Shown here: positions 11,065 to 21,962 of the stretch, piece by piece
How positions within the stretch are numbered: position 1 is the first letter of the stretch
Layout of the letters: every line of letters starts with the position of its first letter
Origin: Tamarix chinensis
Lineage: Eukaryota; Streptophyta; Magnoliopsida; Caryophyllales; Tamaricaceae
Reading direction: 5' to 3'
Length of the DNA: 64,000 bases
Assembly (NCBI GenBank): GCA_030549775.1
Contig: CM060180.1
Location: forward strand, 90,745,172-90,809,171
Translations under genes and position numbers: made by a program
Notes under the pieces: model-generated
Told to the model about the DNA's origin: nothing
What the model saw: the letters and a program-made list of their open reading frames with translations, nothing else
Database searches by the model: none

Positions 11065-11631
11065 TGTAACACCCCGAGTCGATACGACCGCGCGGGGGCT
11101 ACCTTGGAGCTATTTTAGATTGATCGGCTGGCCCCGTAGATCAACATGAGTCAGTTCGGTATTCGACTCGGCTCGACTTGTTAAAAACTTGGTTCGGCTC
11201 GTTCGTTTAGTTAAATGAGCCTAAAACTGAGGCTCGGGCTCGACTTGTTTATTAAACGAGCCAAGCCTGAGCTAAAAAAAGCTTGGCTTGGTTCATTTTT
11301 TAGCTTTGGCTCATGAGCTCAGCTCAGCTTGACTCGTTCGTTTAGTTAAACGAGTTGAGCTCAAACATCATTTTAGGCTCGTTTAGTTAAATGAGCCGAA
11401 CCCAAGCCTAGGGGTATTCGGCTCGGCTCAGCTCATTTAGTGCACTTTCCAAGAATTTTTAAGAAAATTTTTGAAACTTCCCAGGAGGGTCACCCATCCT
11501 AAAATTGTTCCACAGCCATCACACTTAATTGTGGAGTTATTAGGATAGAATCACTAAAAGGATAGTATACCATGTTGATATAAGTAGCCTAATCAATCCT
11601 TATAACACTCCACTCAATTTGGAGTAATACA
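11065..11631 (-). repeat. Cassandra 3' LTR, enlarged by a gctcg-rich insert
   Basis: Its outer parts match the 5' LTR at 11779-12083, but about 280 extra bases sit between roughly 11149 and 11437. The extra DNA is full of gctcg, aaacgag and gagct words. It begins and ends near a repeated string, ggtattcg followed by ctcggctc (about 11158 and 11411). Sequences with the same vocabulary recur at 18.36 kb, through the 505-bp array and at 25.85-26.0 kb, so the insert is a separate dispersed repeat. Confidence 0.75.
11481..11572 (-). promoter_or_regulatory. 5S rRNA-like segment in Cassandra 3' LTR
   Basis: This is the counterpart of the copy at 11931-12024. Here the C-box region is closer to 5S rRNA, reading GATGGGTGACCCTCCTGGGA on the minus strand, while the A-box side reads AATTAAGTGTGATGG. 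The two copies have diverged independently. Confidence 0.8.
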
Positions 11632-11648
11632 TTCACCCCCACTCAAAG
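11632..11648 (-). other. Cassandra polypurine tract
   Basis: On the minus strand GAGTGGGGGTGAA lies immediately before the TGTATTACTCC start of the 3' LTR, where plus-strand priming would occur. Confidence 0.68.
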
Positions 11649-11758
11649 AACACAATGTTCTCGTTGCGCCTCAACCACTAATTGTCTTAACATAGTTTAT
11701 CTCAAGAATTGTCTCGCTAGGTGGCTGACTGGCTCATCCAAGTTCAGCTCACAGTCGC

Positions 11759-11776
11759 GGTTTCGTTTTGATACCA
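11759..11776 (-). other. Cassandra primer-binding site (tRNA-Met type)
   Basis: On the minus strand, two bases after the 5' LTR, the sequence is TGGTATCAAAACGAAACC. It matches the start of the tRNA-Met primer site (TGGTATCAGAGC) with two early differences, which sets the element's orientation. Confidence 0.72.
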
Positions 11777-11778
11777 TT

Positions 11779-12083
11779 TGTAACACCCCCAAGTTGATAC
11801 AACCACATGGGGCTACTTTGGAGCACTTTTAGATTGATTGGATGGCCCTACAAATCAACACGAGTCCTTTCAGCGCGCTTTGTCCTCACTCACACACTTC
11901 TCTAGAATTTTCAAAAAATTTCTGAAACTTTCTAAGAGGGTCACCCATCCTAAAAATTACTCCACAACCATCACGCTTAATTGTAGAGTTATTAGGATGG
12001 AATCACCAAAAGGATGGTATACCATGTTGATATAAGTAGCTAGATCAATCCTTATAACACTTCGCTCAATTTGGGATATTACA
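11779..12083 (-). repeat. Cassandra 5' LTR
   Basis: This 305-bp LTR is TGTAACACCCCC...ATATTACA on the plus strand. It lacks the gctcg-rich insertion of its partner and so shows the original LTR size. The 5S-like segment occupies about 11931-12024. Confidence 0.82.
11931..12024 (-). promoter_or_regulatory. 5S rRNA-like segment in Cassandra 5' LTR
   Basis: On the minus strand the words run in 5S order: GGTATACCA, ATTCCATC, AACTCTACAATTAAGCGTG, then AGGATGGGTGACC. These correspond to the A-box and C-box portions of the internal RNA polymerase III control region of plant 5S rRNA. Substitutions are present. In Cassandra elements this region is thought to act as a Pol III promoter; activity here is inference. 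Confidence 0.8.
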
Positions 12084-14170
12084 CTTATGCACCACATAAT
12101 TCATCTAGCATGCCATCTAATCTCGGCATAGGAAATCTATATTTGGTAGTTACATTGTTTACAGCTCTAGAGTCACTACACTTGTGCCATGTAATGCAGA
12201 CACACAACATGGACTTATGCTTTCTCTTATACATCTTTTTCCTATAAGTTATTGTATTTGTCTCTCTCATTCCTTATCCTCTTCCAGATTACATTGGTAT
12301 GTAGGTTGATTAGATAAAGACACACCAAGTATTAAGTTTATAGCATATTTTATTCCTCTTTTAGGTGGTAATCCAGGTGATAAGTCATTAGGAAACACAT
12401 CATAATATTCATTAATAAGTTCATTAAATTGAGGATTATTTCCATTTTTCTCCCCTTATAGGGATTTCTTCATAATCATAGCATAAAAACTTCATTCTTC
12501 TTTAATACATTTTACCCTAGCCTTCTCATGCAAAAATAAACATTTTTTATTCTTGACTATGCTTTCCTTATCAAACTTAGAAGGTTTAGGTTTATGCCTT
12601 TTCTTATCTATCTCAACTAGATATTCATTATTAATACCATTATGAATAGCATTTCTATCTTATTTCCATGGTTTACCTAATAATATTCCACTTGCATCCA
12701 TGGATAAACCATCACATAACACATCATCATGATAATTACCAATTCGAAATGAGATTAAGGTTTCCTTAGTTACCTTAACTCCTTTATCCTTGTTTAACCA
12801 TTGAAGAGAATAATGTTTTGGATGTGGTGTAGTCTTCAATACCAAATCCTTCACCATTCTCTTGCTAGCTAAATTCGTACAATATTTTCTATCAATGATA
12901 ACACGACAAAATGTATCTCCTATTGTTCCTTTAGTTTTGAATATCTTTTGTCATTGATTAGGTTGCTCACTAACTTGGACTTGAAGTAATCTTTTCAATA
13001 TATATTAAGCATTTTCCTCCTCCTCTGACTCATAAGAAATTTCCTCAATAGCCTCGAATTTAGTGTCTTCATCACAAGTCTCCATAGCTTCAATTTCTTG
13101 TTTGGACAATACTCTTTGGTTGGGATATTCATGAGCAAAGTGTCCAAATCCTCGACATTTAAAACATTATATTGTAGAGACTTCATTGATCTTATTTTTA
13201 CCTTTCTCTTCTCGAGTAGATCCTTGCTTCTTATTAACACTTGTAGAGTTTGAAGTACCCGTTCCATACTTTATAGCTTGGGTACTTGAGTAGTACATTT
13301 TAGATGAAGTACTTTGCTTGGAATGAGTCTTAGTGGACTTGATTTAATTTTCCAATCTCAAGGTTAACTTAATTATATCATTAAGATAATCATATAGACA
13401 AGTTTCAACTTTGTCTCAGATCATCATGTTAAGGTCGTATAGAAATCTAGCACGCATTTGTTCCTTTTTTTCAGGGATATCATATATAAGTGCTAATATT
13501 TCAAAATCCTTAACATATTCTTCAACACTTATAAGTCCTTGTCTAAGAGTAGTCAATCTAATTTTCTCATACTCTTTAGGTATAAATTTATTCCTTAGAT
13601 GCTTCTTAAGTTTATCACAATATTTGATTTTTGATTTTCCTTCTCTTTCTCTAGTCCTTTTTAAATTATCATACCATATCGTAGAAAAATTCTTAAATTT
13701 AAGAGTAACTAGTTTACATTTTTGTTCATCATGATAATCATTAAAATTAAATATAGCCTCTACCTCATGTAACCACTCAAGAAATAAATCAACATCAAGT
13801 TTACCATCAAAATCAAGAAGATCAAATTTAATACCTTTATCTTATTTTTGATGATCATTTGGTTGATGGTCATAGAACGTTCAATTCTTCCACTCCCTAT
13901 TAACTCTTCATCATGATATACATGTGAGTTTATATATCTTCCTCTTTCTGGATTAATTGGTTTTGCTACCCTCTCCATTTGTTCTCCATAGAGCTCCTTT
14001 TGTTCTTAGATATTTTGAACTGATTCTTGTTCGTTAAATCTAGATTATAATCATTGTAATTGTGTTTGCCTTGCAGGAATTTGCCTACATTGAGCATTAG
14101 TTGCATCTAGATTGTTTGAGAGCTTTTGGATGGCCTCAAACATGGCTTGAAAATTTGATTCCCCTTCTAT
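12084..14170 (-). pseudogene. gag-protease-RT N-terminal region (Gypsy)
   Basis: Read right to left on the minus strand: a gag start region near 14.1 kb with MFEAIQKLSNNLDA, the gag core (EWLHEVEAIFNF, IWYDNLKRTR) at 13.4-13.8 kb, and a zinc knuckle CFKCRGFGHFAHEYPN at about 13.13-13.17 kb whose final Cys has become Tyr. Then come a Glu-rich linker, a protease/linker region with HYSLQWLNKDKGVKVTKE, a GLPPKRGI-like motif, and RT motifs SDSRAVNNVTTKYRFPMPRL up to the TRIM junction at 12088. Multiple stops and frameshifts are present. Confidence 0.78.
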
Positions 14171-15028
14171 GGTTTTGACTTACCAGCACACTTAATCACA
14201 AGTTAGAATAATACTTAAGGTTTCGGTTAGGAAACCCGAATGAACAATATGCCACCCTCTAGTCCTTAGTTAGTTCTTGCAGAAAATTTTGATTCTAATG
14301 AATCAAACACATAGCAAGTAATTACATATATTGCATACACAAATAAATGAACATACTTGACACCTATCTTGCTAAGTTCTTGATGTAGAATTCAACAAGT
14401 TCACAATCATTCAATTTGAAAACCCTTACCAAGTACCATGCATTTTTCAATGTTTTTATGTGTAATTTGATTAAAGTAAAGATAAAAAACTAATCTAAAT
14501 TTATTATACTCAATTATTCTACACATACATTCAACCAAACAATTTAAAACACACAAATAAAAGTTAAGGAAAAACACATAAACATTTGACAATATCCTAC
14601 ATCAACTAAGTAATATCACAACTAAACTCCTACTCAGTCGATTATCACCACACGTGATCATTTAGCATAAAATCCATGCATAATAATTCATGAAAAAGGA
14701 TAATTATCAATTATAGAAGAATACACTCAACATGCATACACATGATTTCTTTATGATTTTGGCAAGGAATTTCATGCAAGTTTATGTCGATTCTTTCCAT
14801 GTGTTTCTCAAGTTTTTTTTCCCAATATTCATGCAGAAACTTCTCTACACCATGAACATACTACTTAAGAGCATTCAAGTGATGTCAGGATTTAAATAAA
14901 AAACCATCAAGATTCAAAGATTTCAATAAAAAAGGATCAAGAGCCTTACTAAAACCTTCAATGGTAGTATTTGGTGATGAACTTTGCACCTATGGTGTCG
15001 AATCCAAAACAAAATTTGATATTATATT
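14171..15028 (-). other. Gypsy 5' untranslated leader
   Basis: This is AT-rich DNA between the 5' LTR (which ends at 15029 on this strand) and gag. No ORF and no recognisable primer-binding site are seen. The small plus-strand frame at about 14.96-15.16 kb overlaps the LTR boundary and is not a gene. Confidence 0.5.
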
Positions 15029-15793
15029 TGATGTGGAAGATCATGGATTAATAATCTTCTGCATTGTGGGACCTTTATTTGGTCGCCATAAGTTGCAAAG
15101 CAATTCCAAAATGAATAGATGTTTCGATTTGTATATGTTGATTTCGATGACTTTAGTAATGTGATATTAATCTAATCCAAGATCAAATTACTTAAATAGA
15201 GAAATTACTTATTTCTCAAAAGAATAATATGCAACTCCTCAAGAATATCATATTTGAAGAATAAGAGAAGAAGAAGAAAATCGATTTAGCTCTCGAATTG
15301 TCGAGTTCATTCATTAGTTATTCTCCTCTATGTACAAAACCCTTTACACACACACATACACATGCAAGCCTTAGTTAATTCCTCATTAATTAAGCCCATA
15401 TAATTGGCCTAATTAACCAAGTTTAACTATATATTGAATAATCACATGTATACAATAAAATGACAAATTACAAACATTACAAAGTATACAATAAAATGAC
15501 AAAGCTATACAAAACTCTAAGTATATAATATATTGAATAATCATATGTAATCAAGCTTTGTGTCTTGTAGCATTGTCTTCCATGCAACTTTGTAATCATT
15601 ATTATGCCATTTTCTTGTACATAATATATCTTGAATGGATTGATCTTCTTACAAATATATATAATAACTGCAAGAATTATTTAAGAAAGCATTAGAAGTA
15701 TTAGGATCTTTAAGAACAATTGGTACTATCTCTAAGTGTGCTAATTCTTGTTCTTCAATAGTAGAGGAGTAAGACTGAGATGTTCCTGCATCA
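15029..15793 (-). repeat. 5' LTR of the 6.8-15.8 kb Gypsy element
   Basis: Partner of 6800-7542. It starts TGATGTGG and ends GCATCA on the plus strand, followed immediately by the TAATT target duplication at 15794-15798. It contains a short internal duplication of the string acaaagtatacaataaaatg near 15.48 kb. Confidence 0.85.
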
Positions 15794-16041
15794 TAATTAT
15801 CCAATTAAACATGGAACTAGGGACATACTCCACCTCATGTGAAAAAATAACCATTTCATAATCCATGATCATCACTTTATCATTTACTCTCTTTTTTTAC
15901 CCCCAAGATTCACCATAATTTTTTTTATATTACATATATACGATAATTTGAAACCTTTCAAATACCCTAATATTGCATCTCCATATATTTTATAGTACAA
16001 CACTTTCTATTATAAGATCATCACTAATGTTTAAAAGTTGC

Positions 16042-17444
16042 TGATAAGCATGAATTATGTCAATCATATGGACTTTAAAATGAAGATTTAATGTGATTGT
16101 ATCATGATTTTTTTTCATAATTTAGTCCACTTGTTCTTTTACTTCTCTTAATCATATTTTTTTAGTTATTTCAAGAATATAGGATCAAAAGGAGCTAAAA
16201 CGCAATAGCTGGAACAAAATAGAAGAAAACACAAGTGCTCAAAGTGTGAAAAGGAATAAAGACTTAAAAATAAAAACATGATTCGTTATGAATTTGGAAA
16301 AATATTGAAAACTAAAGTTGTATATATTTTTGTTAGCTTTCCAACGCACCAGAAATTAGCTCAATCCAAAGTGAAACGTAGAAGTTATGGCTAGAATATG
16401 AAACATGTGCAAAGCTAAAGAATTGAAACGGCCGTGTTGATGGATAGTTACGTCTATATAAACATATTTTTCATGCATTTTGGAAGAGAGAAACAGATGG
16501 AATCTAAAGACGACGACTTTGAGAGCACTAAAGAGAGATCTAGGGTTTCTTATTTGGCATCACCCAATCCAATCCCACCTCCAATTCATCCACAATCTTC
16601 CATCTTTTGATCTCAATTTATTGTTCCCAGTCAGACAGATAGAACAGTGAATTTCTCATCTTGAATAAAGCAGGTATTGTATTGTTTTTCTTTGGATTTT
16701 ATTCATTGTTTTCAATTGATGCAATTCTCTATGTTTAAGATGTTGAGCTTAATGAAATCCATGATTGGCTAATTGATCTATGTTGAGGTGAAGGGAAATC
16801 TCCTGATCTAGATGTGTTGAGAATCTAAACCCTGCCCAATCTAATTAATTGTCATATATGTTGTGCTAATAATTTAATTGGAATAATAGAGAAAATTGAT
16901 CAATTTTCTATTATTATTTAGAAAAACCCAGCAAGATTCGAGAGATGAGTCGGAATGAGCTCCATTAGCATGACTAGAAATCAAACCACAAAGTCGAGAG
17001 ACGTTGGTTGTCTTATACAACTAAAAAAAAGGGAATATGATACATAATAATGCATTGCCTATTTTTGCATTCATACTAGAGATAGATGAGTCTTAATAGA
17101 CAATAGGGTGTAGTGGCTCGAGAGAGCATTACAATACATACTTTGGTTGGCATTCATGACAAAGTATTTTAATTTGGGATTTTGGGTAAATATTCTATCA
17201 CATTGGGGTTGAGAGGATTGACCGATACCTTAACATTTTCTCTAACTAAATTTCCCTTGTTCTTATAGTATAATTAGATTTAGTTTGCACATTTTATTTT
17301 TATTTAGAGTTAGATATCATCTGCCCCTATCGTTAGTCTAGACATAGGAGATATTTTCACTATCCCATTGCTCACTTCCTAGTCTCTGTGGGATCGACCT
17401 TGCATGCTACTTCAACACCGTGCACTTGCGTTTAGAAGTCATCA
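16042..17444 (+). mobile_element. Solo LTR, Tat/Athila-like family
   Basis: The 1,403-bp LTR starts TGATAAGC and ends GTCATCA. Perfect GTTGC duplications flank it at 16037-16041 and 17445-17449, which shows a complete LTR left after LTR-LTR recombination. A second copy at 32496-34934 matches it over its full length apart from a LINE insertion. That copy is followed by a tRNA-Asp-type primer site typical of plant Tat/Athila Gypsy elements, which gives the family and the strand. No coding capacity. Confidence 0.88.
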
Positions 17445-17449
17445 GTTGC

Positions 17450-18074
17450 CATATTCATCTCGGGAAAAAAATAGCAAATTAACCACTTTGCATTGAACCA
17501 TATATAACTCATGTCATAGAGCCCTAAATAATGATAATATGGATAATTACCAAAATAAATGATATGGAACAATAAGAAAAAATTAAAGTATCCTTTTTAT
17601 TATGATTTTTGAAAGTTAAGAAAAATATCTAAATTTGTTAAGATCGACAGACAATGTTTCGGCCATAAATTAATTATTCCATATAACATGTAATTAAATG
17701 ATCTCAAAGTCACTTGAAAAGAAATGTCCATGCGCTAATAGTTTCATCTCAACATGTAAAAACTCGACTATGTTGTATTTTGATAATTAGCGCACATATT
17801 AGGAAAATTTTATATTTTACTCCAAAATTGAAAATCAATTTGTTTTTCCATTGACATGCAATTTAAATCAATGATTCATATATATAATACAAACTTATAA
17901 CATTATGATTTAACACAAATTATAATAACAATATTATTTAGATTTTATCATCCTTTCACATATTTTATATAAAATGCTATTATTTATATAAAGTCATGTA
18001 AGAATTTATAAAATTATATACATCAAATGTAAAATCATAAAAGTACCATGTGATAGAGTTAAGGTTGGTATTAG
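17450..18074. other. AT-rich spacer
   Basis: AT-rich DNA between the solo LTR duplication and the tandem array. I see no gene, repeat boundary or RNA signature in it. Confidence 0.5.
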
Positions 18075-21000
18075 TTTAACAAAATAGATATTTAAATGAT
18101 GAATTTTTTTTGCTCCTCCTCCTTTAGGGGCTCAAAAATTAGAGAATCAAAATCCCTTCTTGCACTTCAACCCCTCTTTTTGGAAATAATACAAAGTGGC
18201 TATGTGATTGTGTTTTAATGAATGGATAATGGATTATGATCGTGTGTGGGGTTGTTGCTGAGCCAATGTGACTCACAAAGCAATTCGATTGGGTTCAATA
18301 AATACTCCACTTTGTTTACTTATTTAGTTAAAAAATTTAAATCTAATCCTTAATTTTAGGCTTATTTAGATTTGGCTCGTTCTTTTGTGAATGAACTCGT
18401 TTATAGGCCGGTTTAAATCTCAATTAATGATTGTTTAAAAGCTCATTTGAGCTCAATTAGAATTTTATTATGAGTTCACTTATAAGTAATACATTATATC
18501 TATCTCCTTATCTATCTATCTGTCTATCCATCCATCAATCCATCCATTTCTTATTTTATTCCAAGAACTAATTTTAAATTATACATAAAATACCAAAATA
18601 GAGATTTAAATGATGGAAAAAAACCTTGTTCCTCCTCCTCTTCCTCTAGGGGCTCAAAAATTAGAGAATGGAAATCCCTTCTTGCACTTCAAACCCTATT
18701 CTTGAAAATATAATAAAATGACTACGTGATTGTGTTTCAATGAATGAATAATGGATTATGATTGTGTGTGTCCATCCATCCATCCATCCATCCATTTATC
18801 CATCAATCAATCTATTTATTATTTTATTCCAAGAAATAATTTTAAATTATAAATAAAATACCAAAATGGAGATTTAAATGATGAAAAAAAACTTGTTCCT
18901 CCTCCTCCTCCTCTGCCTCTAGGGGCTCAAAAATTAGAGAATGGAAATCCCTTCTTGCACTTCAAACCCTCTTCTTGAAAATGTAATAAATTGAGTACGT
19001 GATTGTGTTTCGATGAATGGATAATGGATTATGATTTTGTGTGGGGTTTTTGATGAGCCAATTTGAATCACAAACCTATTCGATTTAGTTCGATAAAGAC
19101 TCCACTTTTTTCTCTCTTGTTTAGTTAAAAAGCTAAATCCTATCCTTACTTTTAGGCTTTTTTAGATTTGACTTGTTCATTTGCGAATGAACTCATTTAT
19201 AGGCATGTTTAAAATCTTGATTAATGATTGTTTAAAAGCTCATTTGAACTCAATTAGATGTTTATTATGAGCTCACTTATAAGTACTAATTATATATATA
19301 TAGTTCTTACTTATTTTTTTTACAACAACTAAATTTAAATTATGTATCGTCTTATATATAAACTACCAAAATAGAGATTTAAACAATGAAAATAATTTTT
19401 TCCTCCTCCTCCTCCTCCTCCTCCTTTAGGGTCTTGAAAATTAAAGAATGGAAATCCCTTCTTGCGCTTCAACCTCTCTTCTTGAAAATAATGGAGAGTG
19501 ACTATGTGAGTGTGTTTTGATGAATGGATAATGGATAGTGATCGCGTGTGGGGTTGTTTTTTAGCCAATTTTACTCAAAACAAATTCGATTTGGTATAAT
19601 AAAGACTTCACTTTGCTTGCTTGTTTAGTTAAAAAAGACGAATCCAAGCCTTATTTTTAGCTTGTTTTGATTCAGCTCCTTTGTTTGTGAACTAACTTAT
19701 TTATAGGCTTGGTTAAAAGCTCAATTAATTATTGTTTCGAAGCTCATTTGAACTCAATTAGATGTTTGCTATGAGCTCACTTATAAGTACTACATTATAT
19801 ATATATATATATATATATGTAGTTCTTACCTTTTTTTTTTCAACAACTAATTTTAAATTATGTATCATGTTAAACATAAACTACCAAAATACTGATTTGA
19901 ATGATGAAAATTTTTTTTCCATCCTTTTCCTTCTTCAGTGGCTTGAAAATTAAAGAATGGAAATCCCTTCTTGCACTTCAACCCCTATTCTTGAAAATAA
20001 TAGAAAGTGATAACGTGATTGTGTTTTGATGAATGGATAATGGATTATGATCATGTGTTGGAATGTTGATGAGCTAATTTGACTCAGAAACCAATTTGAT
20101 TTGGCTTGACAAAGACTCCACTTTGCTTGCTTGTTTAGTTAAAAAATCCAAATCCAAATCCAATCCTTATTTCTAGGCTTGTTTAGATTTTGTTTGTTTG
20201 TTTGTGAACTAACTCATTTATAGGCATGTTGAAAATCTCGATTGATGATCGTTTAGATGCTCATTTGAACTCAATTAGACGTTTTTTATGAGCTCACTTA
20301 TAAGAAATACATTATACAAGTGAAGTTCTTACCTATTTTTTACAACAACTAATTTTAAATTATGTATCGTGTTATACATAAACTACCAAAATAGAGATTT
20401 AAATGATGAAAACAAACTTTTTTTTCTCTTCCTCCTCCTTCTTTAGGGGCTTAAAATTTAAAGAATGGAAATCCCTTCTTGCACTTCAACTCCTCTTCTT
20501 GAAAATAATAGAACGTGACTACATGATTGTGTTTTGATGAATGGATAATGAATTATGATCGTGTGTGTGGTTTATGATGAGCCAATTTGACTCACAAACC
20601 TATTCAATCTAGTTCGATAAAGACTCCACTTTGCTCTCATGTTAGGTTGAAAAGTAAAATTCTATCCTTATTTTTAGGCTTGTTTAGATTCGAGTCATTT
20701 ATTTTTGAACTAACTCGTTTATAAGCTTGTTTAAAAGATCGATTAATGATCATTTAAAAGATTATTTAAACTCAATTAGACGTTTGTTATGAGCTCACTT
20801 ATAATTAATATATTATATATATGTAGTTCTTATTTTATTACAACCACTAATTCTAAATTATGTATCATGTTGTACATAATCTATAAAAATAGAGATTTAA
20901 ATGATGATAAAAAGCCTTTTTCCCTTCTGCTCCTCCTTCATGGGCTAGAAAATTCGAGAATGGAAATCCCTTATTGTGCTTCAACTCCTCTTCTTGAAAA

Positions 21001-21880
21001 TAATAGAAAGTAACTACGTGATTGTGTTTCGATGAATGGACAATGGATTATGATTGTGTGTAGGTTTGTTGATAAGCCAATTTGAATCACAAACCTATTC
21101 AATTTGGTTTGATAAATACTCCACTTTGATCGCTTGTTTAGTTGAAAAGCCAAATTCATTCCTTATTTTTAGTATTGTTTAGATTCTGCTCATTTGTTTG
21201 TAAACTAACTTCTTTATAGGCTTGCTTAAAAGCTCGATCAATGATCATTTAAAAGCTCATTTAAACTCAATTAGACATTTGTTATGAGCTCACTTATAAG
21301 CACTAAATTATATATATGTACTTCTTACTTATTTTTTTTTTACAAAAATTAATTTTAAATTATGTAATGTATTATACATGAAATACCAAAATAGAGATCT
21401 AAATGATGAAAAAAAAAACTTTTTCCTCCTCCTCCTTCCAAGGCTAAAAAATTAGAGAATGGAAATCCTTTCTTGGGCTTTAACCCCTCTTCTTGAAAAT
21501 AATAGAAAGTAACTATGTGATTGTGTTTTGATGAATGGATAATGGATTATGAGCGTGTGTGGGGTTGTTGATGAGCCAAAATTGACTCACAAATTGATTT
21601 GATTTTGTTCGATAAAGACTCCACTTTTCTCACTTATTTATTTAAAAAATCCAAATCCAATTCTTATTTTTAGGCTCATTTAGATTCAGCTCATTTTTTT
21701 TGTGAACTAACTCATTTATAGGATTGTTTAAAATCTCAATAGATGATCGCTTAAAAGTTTATTTGAACTCAATTAGATGTTTGTTATGATCTCACTTTTA
21801 AGTACTACATTATATATATGTAGTTGTTACTTATTTTTTACAACTAATTTTAAATTATGTATCGTGTTAGACATAAATTG
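18075..21880 (+). repeat. Tandem array of a ~505-bp unit, about eight copies
   Basis: A landmark, a variant of gagatttaaatgatga, recurs near 18081, 18601, 18870, 19372, 19885, 20392, 20892 and 21394. Spacing is 500-520 bp except for one shortened copy (269 bp). Each unit has the same order: the landmark, a variable cctcctcct tract, aggggctcaaaaattagag, ggaaatcccttcttgcactt, a gtgattgtgttttgatgaat block, tgtttagtta, subterminal words like aactcgtttatagg, then gagctcacttataag with a short TA run. Copies are diverged, so amplification is not recent. The tgaactcgtttataggc and gctcatttgaactcaatt words resemble the gctcg-rich dispersed repeat elsewhere in the window, which suggests the unit began as a transposon-derived sequence. 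All ORFs inside are short and inconsistent between units. Confidence 0.85.
18489..18800 (+). repeat. ATCC/TCCA tetranucleotide runs in the array
   Basis: Two imperfect tetranucleotide runs (atctatct...catccatc near 18500-18545 and tccatccatcca near 18768-18800) flank the shortened copy. They may have served as the recombination points that shortened it. Confidence 0.6.
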
Positions 21881-21962
21881 GTCAAGTGTATATAAAAGAG
21901 ATAAGAATGTGATATATCTTGTCAAAAATTTATGTTTAATAATTTTTTTAATCGAGTCAATA

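Larger units (their letters stand above)
11065..12083 (-). mobile_element. Cassandra-type TRIM retrotransposon with 5S rRNA-like LTRs
   Basis: This small non-coding LTR element is inserted in the RT of the Gypsy element. The LTRs lie at 11065-11631 and 11779-12083, begin TGTA and end TACA. The flanking 5-mers CTTGT (11060-11064) and CTTAT (12084-12088) are a target duplication with one mismatch. On the minus strand the 5' LTR is followed by a tRNA-Met-like primer site (11759-11776), and the 3' LTR is preceded by a purine tract. Both LTRs contain a 5S rRNA-like segment, including TTAAGCGTG and AGGATGGGTGACC. LTRs carrying 5S sequence, with very short coding-free interiors, are the hallmark of the Cassandra family. 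Mobilisation would need another element's proteins. The 3' LTR is enlarged by a ~280-bp insert. Confidence 0.88.
6800..15793 (-). mobile_element. Ty3/Gypsy LTR retrotransposon, full extent, decayed
   Basis: The element is bounded by two similar LTRs (6800-7542 and 15029-15793), each starting TGAT and ending ATCA on the plus strand. It is flanked by identical 5-bp target duplications, TAATT at 6795-6799 and TAATT at 15794-15798. The internal genes lie on the minus strand in Ty3/Gypsy order, read from right to left: gag with a degraded CCHC knuckle (about 13.1 kb), protease/linker, reverse transcriptase, RNase H, integrase, then the 3' LTR. Many stops and frameshifts show it is dead. Two later insertions break it: a composite at 7716-8985 inside the integrase C-terminus and a Cassandra TRIM at 11065-12083 inside the reverse transcriptase. 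No convincing primer site is visible beside the 5' LTR, which fits decay. Confidence 0.88.

Noticed and set aside
11065..12083. A functional 5S rRNA gene
   Set aside because: The 5S-like segments are partial, diverged, and present in both LTRs of a TRIM, so they are element parts and not rDNA.
13411..13734. 107-codon plus-strand frame
   Set aside because: It is the antisense shadow of the minus-strand Gypsy gag core.
18075..21880. CRISPR-like array
   Set aside because: The repeat unit is ~505 bp with no short repeat/unique-spacer alternation. It is a plant tandem repeat.
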